DNA from: Mesotaenium endlicherianum
Lineage: Eukaryota; Streptophyta; Zygnematophyceae; Zygnematales; Mesotaeniaceae
Reading direction: 5' to 3'
DNA length: 40,912 nt
Assembly (NCBI GenBank): GCA_009602735.1
Contig: WELA01012428.1
Span: 1-40,912 of the forward strand
A model generated the notes under the pieces. That model saw only the letters and a program-made list of their open reading frames with translations. It had not been told where the DNA came from and ran no database searches. Position 1 is the first letter of the stretch. Every line of letters begins with the position of its first letter. The translations under genes were made by a program, and so were the position numbers. This document shows positions 32,543 through 40,912 of this stretch, in pieces.

Positions 32543-33759
32543 ATGTGTGCGTTGTGCATGCAAGGGATTGCTGAGGAGGAGATGAGGTTATTTCTGTAAT
32601 AATATTTGTGTACAGTTTGCTAGTTACCCATCATTGGTGTCGAGACTCTCTTTGTTGTGAGTTTTGACATGCGTGTTGTTATCTCTCTCTCTCTTGCGGA
32701 TATTTGGTACCTTTTTGCCTTGCATTTTATCGGGTGTGTGTTGTGCATCATCAAAAGTGGTTCAAGAAAAAAGGCGGTGGAAGTGTTTTTTTGCTGTATT
32801 TGAAATAGTTGTAGCTTTGCAAACGTTGGGTGTTGGCATTTGACGTGGCTATAAATAATGTGGGTTAACCAAACCTGTATTTTCTTAGATTATGCAGAAG
32901 TGTCATGGTCCATGGTAAACGTATGACTAGACAACTGATGTGCTTTCCATATAGGCGTTGTTGTTTTGAGGAAACCTGAAAATCTCCCACAACAAGCAAG
33001 GCTATTGGTGATTATTGTGGTGCAAAGAGGAATGGAAGTTTTAGGAAGCAGCAATTTGAAGTAACCTACAATATGCCCGAGGCATTATCGTGTATTGAAG
33101 TTTTCACACAAGCAATCAACAGCACCATAAATTAGCATGTGGTGAGAGGACGAGGCATTGCAGTCTTTACATGTACATGAAATTATGAAACATGCCCAGA
33201 ATCCAACTTGTACACTAGTTCGATGAGTGAAAGTGGTTGTTTTTTTCTGAACATTGTGGCAATGGAAGGCAATATGATTGTGCATACTTCCACATGCTAT
33301 ACAGCAACCTGCTATAAATCATGTGCAACTATAAAATACACGAGATACTTCACTCGTGGAGTTGTAGTACCATAATTGATAGTACACAATTATCTTCTAC
33401 TGCAACAAACACCTCAGAGTCTATGTTAACCTATATAAACTTGTGACAGTGACACGCAAAACACAGCTTCTTAATGGCGATTCTTCATTGTTTCTATACA
33501 ATCAGGTTGCATTGACTTCTTTTGACAGGTCTTTGTATATATTTTGAATATATAACGCGTACAGGAAAGGCGTATATCTTAGAGCTTGTCTTATCACAAG
33601 CATGCCCATAAAATAGAAAAAGATGATGAGAAAGGCAGACAATGGAGACCATCTGGCAAATCCTGAATAGTGAAAGTATGCAATAATCAATGAAGGTGTG
33701 GCAAGTTTACAACAAAACATGCATGAGACCATTGTGGAGTTGATAGAATATGTCGTTCA
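32543..33759. other. Intergenic region between convergent CDC48 and SAM-VPS13-like genes
   Basis: The 3' untranslated regions of both genes are expected here. The sequence is AT-rich. A 76-codon - strand frame (33502-33732) with a hydrophobic stretch lies just past the stop of the - strand gene and has no recognisable domain. Confidence 0.5.
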
Positions 33760-35993
33760 CTAGTCAGTACTTGCATGACCATCACTGTGAAAATCATGTA
33801 GTTCCACAATCTGTGCACCAACTTGCGCAGGGGGTGCAGCCACTCCTAAGCTTTCTCTAATGTCAGCAGAAGTTGGTAGTCTCAAACTTGTAATGCGTTT
33901 AAGGGTAGGCGTCTCATGCAAGGAGGGCCCATCTCGAGCAGCCGCAACAAGAGCATGTGGCGTAGCAATGAGGCCCTCAACTGTAGAAGAGGCGAGGTCG
34001 AACGTGCCTGCCATAGGCTGCATTCAAGCACAAGCTACACTTAACACAGGTGCAATACTTAGCATTCCAGCATTTAGACCAGACAAGCAGACAATGCTGC
34101 CCTCTTGCAACATACAAACGATGAAATGCTCTCCCTGGGCTGAAATATTTGTCTACGAAGAAGATGGGCAAAGTAGTCATACCTTACAAACAGCCCTGAA
34201 AATTGTACCCCAGCACCCCGCAGCGGCAAGCAGCAAAACAAACCACATGAGTACAGATACCTAAGACGGCAAGCAGGAAGAAAAAACTAAGTAAAGCGTG
34301 CTCTTGGTCCATGTGAAGGTATCGGTTGGGCAGCAGTACCTCAGTCCGGTGAAATAGCAACGGCATCGGTTACAGGCCTTTCTTCTGCCACAGACTTTCC
34401 GCATTTATCGACAGGGAACACAAACAAAAGCACCGGTACTCACCCTGCAAATCCTTTAGCCACTCCTTTAGCAATGGCCAAGGAGGCCAGAGAGGTAGGG
34501 CCATGTGATGATGCCACAGCTGCCTTCATCGGCTCCGTCTGCCACCCTCACCGCCCCCCTTCTTGTAAATCTATGTTGGCTGGCATCCAAAGGCAGCGCA
34601 GACAACACATGTCCAGCAACACATACCAAGAGGCCAGTGACACCATCGTAGAGGCCACTGCCGAGGTGCCTGAAGCCCATCACGAGTCCCTCTCCCACAT
34701 GGCCGGGCCTGCTGCTGCTGGGGTGATGACTGCCGCCCTCAGTGTCACGCAAAAACTGCGGCTTGGCGCGCTCAATATGCCCAACTGTGCCACTAGCTTC
34801 TTGGGGCACCACATCATGACCAAATATGGCATCAGGCGTGTGGCGCAGGCCGTCACCGAGCTGGCGCGTAAACACACCCACTCCCTCCACCGGATATTTG
34901 ATCGCTCTGTTGGCCCCAATTGCACCACCATCAGCAGCTGTCAGTGCAGGCAAGCGAGTATTATTGTCCTAGGAAAGGGTCTCAGAAAGAAAGGTGTGAC
35001 TTACCCCGCGATGCCAGAGCCAAGGCCCTTGACCAGACCCGTGAGCCCCTCGCTGGAAGCTCCATCCAAAGGATCATTCTGCACTCAAGTATGCTACTTA
35101 TTCAGGTCCCTCTCATGCTCATAATTCTACGTCATTGAAAGAGCGGGCAGTTACAAGCATGTGCCATGTGCCAGCATTTGAGTACACCCAACAGACCATG
35201 AGATGCGTGAGGCCGTGCATGAACTTGGCGGCGAAGCCATTGAGACCACCCACCACGCCCTCGCCCACATGGCGAGGAGATGCTGGACCTGCAGGAGGAT
35301 GAGCACTCCACTTTAATCCTCCAAAACCAGAGGTCCTTTGTTGAGCCCCCAGGACCACAAAGCAGGAAGTCTTGCGCAGCTTCTTTAGCCATGTTCGGAG
35401 AGCAATTTGTGAATACGGCCGCGGTCGCTGAAAAACGTTTGAGGAATGACCCACCAGAACAGGAACTTAATTTTGCCGATGCAATTATCATGAGCACTTT
35501 CAATTTGCGGGGAAGGAGAAAAGACCTCGGAGTTGCTCAATGCTGTCAATCATAGAAAGTCGGTGCCCAAGACTGGGCACAAGCTCTGCAAGGCTATTGC
35601 GGTCCAGCTTCAAAAGAACTTGTCCCGTCACATGATTTGCCTCAAAGACGTGTCGATATTGTCCGTAATTATTCTCAATCAACCAGAGGCCAACCTCCTG
35701 TCACATAAAAGATGAGGAGCTTCTCATTCCCAGCAACATGTCATCTTATTCGTTACTGAATTCAACCCCTCTCCGACTCTTATCTTAGTACACACGAGAA
35801 GGGTCATAAATGCAAAAAGAAGCACAGAGAAAAACGGTCTCGGGTAAGTCAAGTGACTATGGACGACTGAGCCCTTTCCATGACATACCTCACTGGTCCA
35901 ATTGACTGGTAAGGTTGACCCAACGGGTGTGCGTGAAGCAGCGTCCAAAGGATTTACTGTACTGATTAAAGCACCGTCCTTGCCGAATGCCAT
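33760..35993 (-). CDS. SAM-domain protein with two VPS13 C-terminal-like modules, 8 exons, 362 aa
   Basis: Proposed exons (- strand): 35993-35889, 35697-35526, 35288-35197, 35078-35005, 34906-34627, 34538-34444, 34195-34183 (13-nt microexon), 34017-33760. Phases agree at every junction and total 1,089 nt. An in-frame TGA two codons upstream supports the ATG at 35993. Residues ~36-92 look like a sterile alpha motif (VGLWLIENNYGQYRHVF, then LGHRLSMIDSIEQL). Two modules resembling the VPS13 C-terminal region follow: HVGEGVVGGLNG at about 99 with GLVKGLGSGIAG and FTRQLGDGLRHTPDAIFG, and HVGEGLVMGFRHLG at about 217 with AIAKGVAKGFAG and FDLASSTVEGLIATP. VPS13 proteins are bridge-like lipid-transfer proteins whose C-terminal region binds lipid droplets, mitochondria or autophagic membranes; the long lipid-transfer groove is absent here. 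The exact role is unknown; membrane-contact adaptor or scaffold is an inference. Donor GTCTTT of the SAM exon is weak. Confidence 0.7.
34183..34195 (-). other. 13-nt microexon
   Basis: GGCTGTTTGTAAG on the - strand lies between CAG and GTATGA. It is required to restore frame between GFAG and the last exon, giving AGAVCKPMAG, a join typical of VPS13 C-terminal repeats. Without it the last exon is out of frame. Confidence 0.75.
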
Positions 35994-36081
35994 CACTCAG
36001 CAAGCTATCTTGGTATAGTCAACATGATGTTTCGTTTCGGGCACAAGCAATGCAAGGCACAAAATATTCGCGAACTAAGAC

Positions 36082-36258
36082 TCAAGCGCATGTAAGTAAA
36101 AGTTTGTTAGCACTCTTTCCTGCTGTAGCAGAAATGGGAAGGTGACGCTTTGATGTCTTGACAGAAAAAGAAGAATGTGTCACGTCCACATCTGGGCACT
36201 TGACTTCGACGACACCGACCCCAAGTGACTCTGGATATGCATATGCTCGCTCTCGCAT
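36082..36258 (-). other. Short frame with VEVKCP motif (possible YqaJ-like nuclease remnant)
   Basis: A 58-codon frame begins MRERAYAYPESLGVGVVEVKCPDVDV and ends in TGA. The G-V-V-E-V-K-C-P run resembles the catalytic E-x-K strand of YqaJ/lambda-exonuclease-type nucleases (where IEIKCP is typical). The rest of the domain is missing, so this is at best a fragment of an exonuclease carried by a mobile element. Short length keeps confidence low. Confidence 0.25.
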
Positions 36259-36759
36259 TTCAGGTCAGGTGGATAGTTAACGTGAAGAGTGTAAGCAGAA
36301 TTTGAAGCGATGCCACCCCCCAAAAAGGGCACTTTTGTGTGCCTGCCTCTAGGCCACAGTCGGCCAGTGCCCAGACCCCAGCGACCAGTTTCTCACTGCA
36401 GCACACCACAGGACCGTACCTGATCGAATGTCACGGAAATTCACACAATATGCATGTACGAGAGCGCGACCCATTCACATGTTTGAGCCCAAATTGCCAT
36501 AGGATCCATCGCCCACGTGTACGAAACGATCCAAAACAGGATCCAGGCTGATCCAGACCGATCCAGGCAGCCGGCAGGTTTCGGTCGCGCTGCGCCCGGA
36601 CGGGGACTAACATTGTCAGAGGCAAACCGCTCCCAACATGACACGTGACAAGAAAATTCCAAAGAAGTAATTGTGACGCCGTTGACATGCGTTTGCATGC
36701 AAGCGTGTCAACTTGCTGGCACCGTCGCCGAGGTAACCCGCCAGCTCCCACGGGAGCGC

Positions 36760-36767
36760 TATATAAG
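36760..36767 (+). promoter_or_regulatory. TATA box (CTATATAAG)
   Basis: A canonical TATATAAG stands in a GC-rich setting (CACGGGAGCGCTATATAAGTCGG), a good match to plant core promoters. A + strand transcript would start near 36790-36800. The only frame downstream is 36818-36916 (32 codons beginning MGPHKIFDV), of unknown value. The reverse strand also reads as a weaker TATA for the - strand. Confidence 0.4.
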
Positions 36768-36869
36768 TCGGTGCACCTGGTTGATTCGGCAAGCGTGCTG
36801 ATAAGCGTGCGTGGACAATGGGCCCACACAAAATCTTTGACGTGCTCATGTGGGGGAGTGAAGATGTAT

Positions 36870-37200
36870 TCCCATACATCTTATGTGCGTATGAAATGAT
36901 GTTTATGCACACATAACAATGTGCATTCATGCATGCGTACTCTCTCGCATATTTGCATGCAAGCATGACGAGTTTGCATATGAGTGTACATATGTTGTGA
37001 AGCTCAGCCTACAGTTGAGCGACGTGTGCATGGTCATTTCGTTGCACATATGTGCATTTACGAGGAGCGTGTGAGAGTTTTTTTATGTGAGTGCATATGA
37101 GGGCGCTTAAATGCGTGTATATGTAAGGGAGCGGACAAAATGTACAAGATTCATTGAGCGGACACACAACCATCCCATGGAGGCCATTATGCATGTACAA
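36870..37200. other. Tract rich in alternating purine-pyrimidine words
   Basis: Dense GCATGC, TGCATG, CATATG, GTGTATATG and CACATATG words with no coding potential. Such sequence can adopt Z-form or cruciform structure and often marks old simple-repeat DNA. No gene is seen here. Confidence 0.35.
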
Positions 37201-38560
37201 ACATGGCAATATGCTCCGCGTTGCAACGTTCACCGTTTCCTTTCGGTTACGTTCCTAGTCATTATTTTGAAAACTCCTTTCAATAAATTACATGTTTCTG
37301 TGAACATGCTTAGTAATTATATTGAGAAAATGCACAATCTACATTATGTCTTAGCTTGTAGAACATTACTTTTATAAGTAAACAGATACTCACGATTGAT
37401 GTAACTCTAATTTTGAAATTTGCCCGTACAATATCTTTTAGCCGCACAGTACAAATTGTAATACGCCGTACAATCGTACGGCATAAATTGATTGCCCTAC
37501 TCATACCCGGTTCATAAACAGTTTACATCATGTCGTGCCTAGCCGTATTAAGGTCAGGGCACGTGTAATGATTTTGCGGACGTGTGGTCGATATGTCGGT
37601 GGCTCTTCACGCGTGTATGCACTGCTTGGTCGACAGGTCGATGTATTCCTGCACGTGTGGGATCTACCTTGTCGTTCGACCTTCGCACGTGTGTCGGTGG
37701 CAGGTTGCCTGTGACTGACCAATTTTTTGTCATCCTGCACTGGCATCAGTCAGTGAGAGAGTTAGCACTTAGTTTTGAAGAAAATTGCCCACCAGAGTTT
37801 ACGCTTAATTTTCATAGTCACAGACTCACAGCTTCCAAAAATCAAAAATTATAGCATGTATTCTGGGTTGACTTGAGTCTTCCCCTCAAAGTCGCACCTA
37901 ATAATTCTTCACTGCTGGCTGAGCTCACTCAATTTTCCACTGAGAGCTCTAGTCTTGCTAACTCTGCTCTTGCTTCAATCAATACGACAATTGAGACTTC
38001 TGAGAACTTGGACACTAACACAGCACTCACCATTTCATGTGCTCTTCACACGCTTGTGGTGGTTGGTTCGACTGTGCCATGATTTCCTAGCACATCCTAT
38101 TTGCAAGCTTTTTAAATCTTCTAAGCGAAAATCCATTTTTGGAAACTCATGAATCCTAGCTACAAAGCGTGAGACATAAGCAGGAATCTTCAACGTAGAC
38201 GGAAGCTTGTCGTCTTGCCTTCTTAAGAGTTCCTTCTATTCTTCTTTGCGCCTTTTTTCTTCTTCTGTCTTCTCTCTCTCCTTCTTACCTTCGTCTTCTT
38301 GAACCTCGCAGAAAAATGTGAGTCAGAATGAGGGTAGAGTGTGCATGGTTGATGCCTATCACAAGCACCACGCAAGCTAGCCCCTTTCGGCATTGCCGTT
38401 GACTTCGTCATACTCGCATACATAAATGCTCTTCCTCATTGGTGCCACTGCATTCCTTAAATTATACTGCGTCACTTAGCCTACATGCAGGCTTCGTGAC
38501 GGCCGCGCGTGCTCGCTAGGCCAGATGATGACTCTGCTAAACACAACTGGCTGAAGTCAA
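37201..38560. other. Unassigned AT-rich region
   Basis: No gene recognised. Notable items are a palindrome GCCGTACAATCGTACGGC near 37466-37483, a cluster of ACGTGT/CACGTG words at 37558-37690 (G-box-like), a 69-codon Ser/Thr-rich frame at 37873-38082 without a family match, and a polypyrimidine stretch at 38230-38300. Confidence 0.35.
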
Positions 38561-38578
38561 CTTAGATCTGCTTGCTGA

Positions 38579-39224
38579 CATATTCTTTGACACTCAACTG
38601 ATCACCTCAACTTTCAAGCGATACTAGCAAACTGCCTAATGATGCATCTAAGTGTAATATGCTAGATGAATGGCCTAATGACGCCTTAGGCGGATGGCAA
38701 TTTGGAATAATGGGAGATGGGTATGGATTTGGTTAGCCATGGTCCTGCCGACGTAGTTAACTCCCAGGTAGGCAGTGCCATCGCACTACCCGATGAACAG
38801 TAAAACTCTTTCGATGTACATATGCTAGGTAATAATACGGAATTTGGTATTCGAAAAGAAGGCCAACTCTTTGTACAGACTATTGAGACAACATTTGAAT
38901 ATAAGTCTGCAAGCCGTTGCACGAACAACTTACTAACCATGTTTATGTATGAGTTTATTGATTGTATGATTAATGCTCGTTGACTTGTGCGTATTGCTTA
39001 CGTTAGTTGTGCCCTCGTTCGCTGATTAATAAATTGATCAGAAAACACCATAAAGATTACTTGATAATTTGAAGATCTTTTATTAATTGTTAAGTTGCTT
39101 ATAAGTAAGTCGGGGGTCAACCACGTTGGTTGGACCTCGGCTAACCAGATCCATAGCCATCTCCCATCAACCCGAAGTATCATTTGCCTAAGGCGTTAAT
39201 TGGCCTTTCATCTAAATTACACTT
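38579..39224. repeat. MITE-like element with ~115-bp imperfect terminal inverted repeats (uninterrupted copy)
   Basis: The left arm (about 38650-38765) and right arm (about 39112-39224) are inverted copies sharing AAGTGTAAT, GCCTTAGGC, GATGGGAGATGG and GGTTAGCC. The interior has no coding frame. 38579-39110 is also a diverged copy of 12301-12804 plus 25194-25233, and so gives the pre-insertion sequence for the 12.4-kb gypsy element. Similarity extends about 70 bp left of the arm, so the true ends are uncertain. Confidence 0.65.
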
Positions 39225-39474
39225 TGTAGTGATTTGAGTTATTATATATTAGTTTGCATATATTTTAATGTTTTCAAATATATTTGGAGTAGTAATGTGT
39301 GGAGTCAAGTGTGAATAGGTACTCTAGTAACTTGATTCATGTCCTTTGAACCTTCCAAGGCATTTTTGAAGTTAGAGGAAAGACCTAGAAGAACTCCATG
39401 TGGCAAAAGTCAAATGTGCCATTTTTAGGTCAAAAAAGTATAGGTCAAAAGTCCGTTTTCTGACAACTTTTTGG

Positions 39475-40720
39475 GGCATGAAAGTGCACGATGGCCCTTT
39501 TCCTTGCAATAAAAGCATAGTCCAGCCGTCATGAGAGCTTCTTTTTCAGCCGGGGAGAGTCTTGCTTTCACTCCTTGCTGGTTTCTTGCATCTTAAGTGT
39601 CATTGGAGGGTCTTCCACTCTTCCGGGCAGCCGCGGGGTCCCTTTTAATAACTCCGATTTCCATGGGTGTGGGTCCAGATTCGGATGTGGAAGGGGCTGC
39701 GTACACCCGCGTCGTCGGTACCCGTGAAGATGAAGGCACGGAGTGCTTGAAATCCAAGGTATCCACCTTTTGGGCCACTTCAATGATCTTTGAGAAGTCC
39801 GTCAAGTCGCGTAACTCCACTTCCTTTGCCACCTTGGGTTTGAGGCCAAAGATGTAACGGTCAATCTTCTCCTCGAGAGACATGTTGGGGATCTCAAGAG
39901 TGAGGGCGTGAAATCTGGATGTATACTCTTGAACGGACGTCGTTTGCTTGAGATGGTGGAGCTTTCCTCGGGAAATTCTCTCCGCATTGATGGGCATGAA
40001 TTGCTTCTTGAGGGCCTCACGAAAATCCGCCGATCTTGCATATGATGGTGGGGGCTCTTGGCCGAGCATGGGGTGCGCCATAGCTTGATATATAGCCGCT
40101 TGAAAGTTACGCCACCATGATGTTGTTGCTCCTCTAAGTAAGGTAACGGCAAAGGGAACGTAGACCTCCTCCGGTACTTCAAGGAACGCGAGGTACGTCT
40201 CCACTTGGTAGAGCCATAAATTCAGGTTGGCACCTTTCCCGGGGTTGAAAGTGTCGGGTTTGCCGGGCTTGATGAGTTTCCTTGCTCTCGTTGGCTCTTG
40301 TGGAGGCGCTTGAGCCGGGGCTGGATTTTGAGCATTGCTCGCAATAGGGGCAACCATGGCAGCCATAGCTTCTCTTGACGCTTGCACGGTTGCTTCATAG
40401 GTGGCCAAGCCCACTTGGTTGTGGACGGTCATTAGGAAGGCTGCCCACTCATTTGCGGGAACTCCTTGTGGTGGGGTCAACTTTGCTATAGCGGCTGCCA
40501 CGGGATTTGACGGTGCTCCTCCTTGTGGTGCTTCTTGTTGTTGCAGATTTCCTTGAGTAGGCTCTCCCATCGACGCTGGAGGAGGGTGTGCTCCTCCTTG
40601 TGGTGCTTCTTGTTGTTGCAGATTTTCTTGAGTGGGCTCTCCCATCGGCGCTGGAGGAGGGTGTCTTGGAGAGGAAGGGCTTCCTTCGACAGCTTGCTGT
40701 TGGTCTTGAGGATCGGCCAT
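39475..40720 (-). pseudogene. Gypsy gag with zinc knuckle beyond an in-frame stop
   Basis: A 375-codon frame (40720-39593) starts MADPQDQQQ shortly after a primer-binding site. It holds two ~24-residue tandem repeats (GEPTQENLQQQEAPQGGA and GEPTQGNLQQQEAPQGGA), a capsid-like region (GANLNLWLYQVETYLAF, WWRNFQAAIY, FGLKPKVAKEVELRDL) and a Pro-Met-Glu-Ile tail. After TAA at 39593-39595 the same phase continues to a CCHC knuckle, CFYCKEKGHRALSC, near 39478-39518, so the stop is probably a recent lesion. Protease and pol are absent from 39.2-39.45 kb, so the element is 3'-truncated there. Confidence 0.85.
40500..40665 (-). repeat. Tandem duplication within gag (two ~72-75-bp units)
   Basis: Two near-identical units (CTCCTTGTGGTGCTTCTTGT through to the GGAGGAGGGTG stretch on the + strand) encode the duplicated GEPTQ-NLQQQEAPQGGA segment. 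Confidence 0.85.
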
Positions 40721-40744
40721 CTTCTTGTGCTACCAAAGTGCCTA

Positions 40745-40756
40745 GCTCCGATACCA
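40745..40756 (-). other. Primer-binding site (initiator Met tRNA type)
   Basis: TGGTATCGGAGC on the - strand, one mismatch from the usual TGGTATCAGAGC. It lies one base inside the LTR end and upstream of the gag ATG at 40720. Confidence 0.85.
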
Positions 40757-40757
40757 C

Positions 40758-40912
40758 TGTAGTGAAACAGATAGATAAAGTACTTAGTAAAACAGAATAG
40801 TTTATCTATTCAAGACAAGGACTTTTGAACTCAAGTGGTAGCTTCTTGAAAGAGAGATGGCTTCTTGAAAGTTAATATATTTCTGGATTTTGGCAAGTAC
40901 AAGAGTGATTCT
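40758..40912 (-). repeat. 5' LTR (partial, runs off the window)
   Basis: Sequence right of the primer-binding site. On the - strand it ends ...GTTTCACTACA, the CA end of an LTR. The rest lies beyond the window. Confidence 0.75.

Noticed and set aside
33502-33732. 76-codon hydrophobic - strand frame
   Set aside because: Probably within the 3' untranslated region of the neighbouring gene; one hydrophobic stretch in AT-rich DNA is weak evidence.
34474-35124. 216-codon + strand frame
   Set aside because: It crosses several exon-intron borders of the - strand SAM-VPS13-like gene, whose exons show family motifs and matching phases.

Overview
The window begins with 208 bp of CCCTAAA repeats, the plant-type telomere (TTTAGGG on the other strand), so it starts at a chromosome end or at an assembled telomere. 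Plant-type telomeres, GT-AG introns, a CDC48 of exactly the plant length and dense Ty3/gypsy retrotransposons point to a green-lineage eukaryote with a repeat-rich genome. A streptophyte (charophyte-like) alga is my best guess, but nothing here fixes the species.

Layout. 1-208 telomere. 210-1290: 5'-truncated gypsy fragment fused to the telomere. 2.3-5.1 kb: decayed chromodomain gypsy (chromovirus), + strand. 5.3-12.1 kb: a gag-like pseudogene split by two later insertions, a deleted gypsy element on the - strand (6270-10348, perfect 5-bp target duplication) and a solo LTR of the same family in inverse orientation (10559-11302). 12.3-25.2 kb: a MITE-like repeat interrupted by a 12.4-kb gypsy element (12805-25193, - strand). 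25.2-26.5 kb: another LTR. 28.4-32.5 kb: host gene CDC48/p97, nine coding exons, apparently intact. 33.8-36.0 kb: convergent host gene for a 362-aa SAM plus duplicated VPS13 C-terminal-like protein, eight exons including a 13-nt microexon. 36-38.5 kb: mostly unassigned. 38.6-39.2 kb: an uninterrupted copy of the MITE-like repeat. 39.4 kb to the end: gag, primer-binding site and LTR start of another gypsy element, - strand.

The main discovery is the 12.4-kb element. It carries gag with two zinc knuckles, a retropepsin, a DNMT3-like cytosine-C5 methyltransferase domain between protease and reverse transcriptase, then RT, RNase H and a DDE integrase ending in a PHD finger. The methyltransferase has recognisable motifs I, VI, VIII, IX and X, but the stretch that should hold the catalytic Cys (motif IV) is missing in frame. 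The terminal repeats are not two equal LTRs: read 5' to 3' they are X1 - body - Y1 - X2 - Y2, the split-direct-repeat order known from tyrosine-recombinase retrotransposons (PAT/Ngaro), here in an element with a DDE integrase. The MITE-like copy at 38.6-39.2 kb supplies an empty-site comparison for the insertion ends.

How the parts relate. Nearly everything left of 26.5 kb, and the last 1.5 kb, is transposon layered on transposon. The two host genes lie convergently between 28.4 and 36.0 kb. The methyltransferase and PHD finger suggest an element that interacts with chromatin marks, but this copy has an in-frame stop before the methyltransferase, a stop in RT and no motif IV, so it is probably a defective member of the family.
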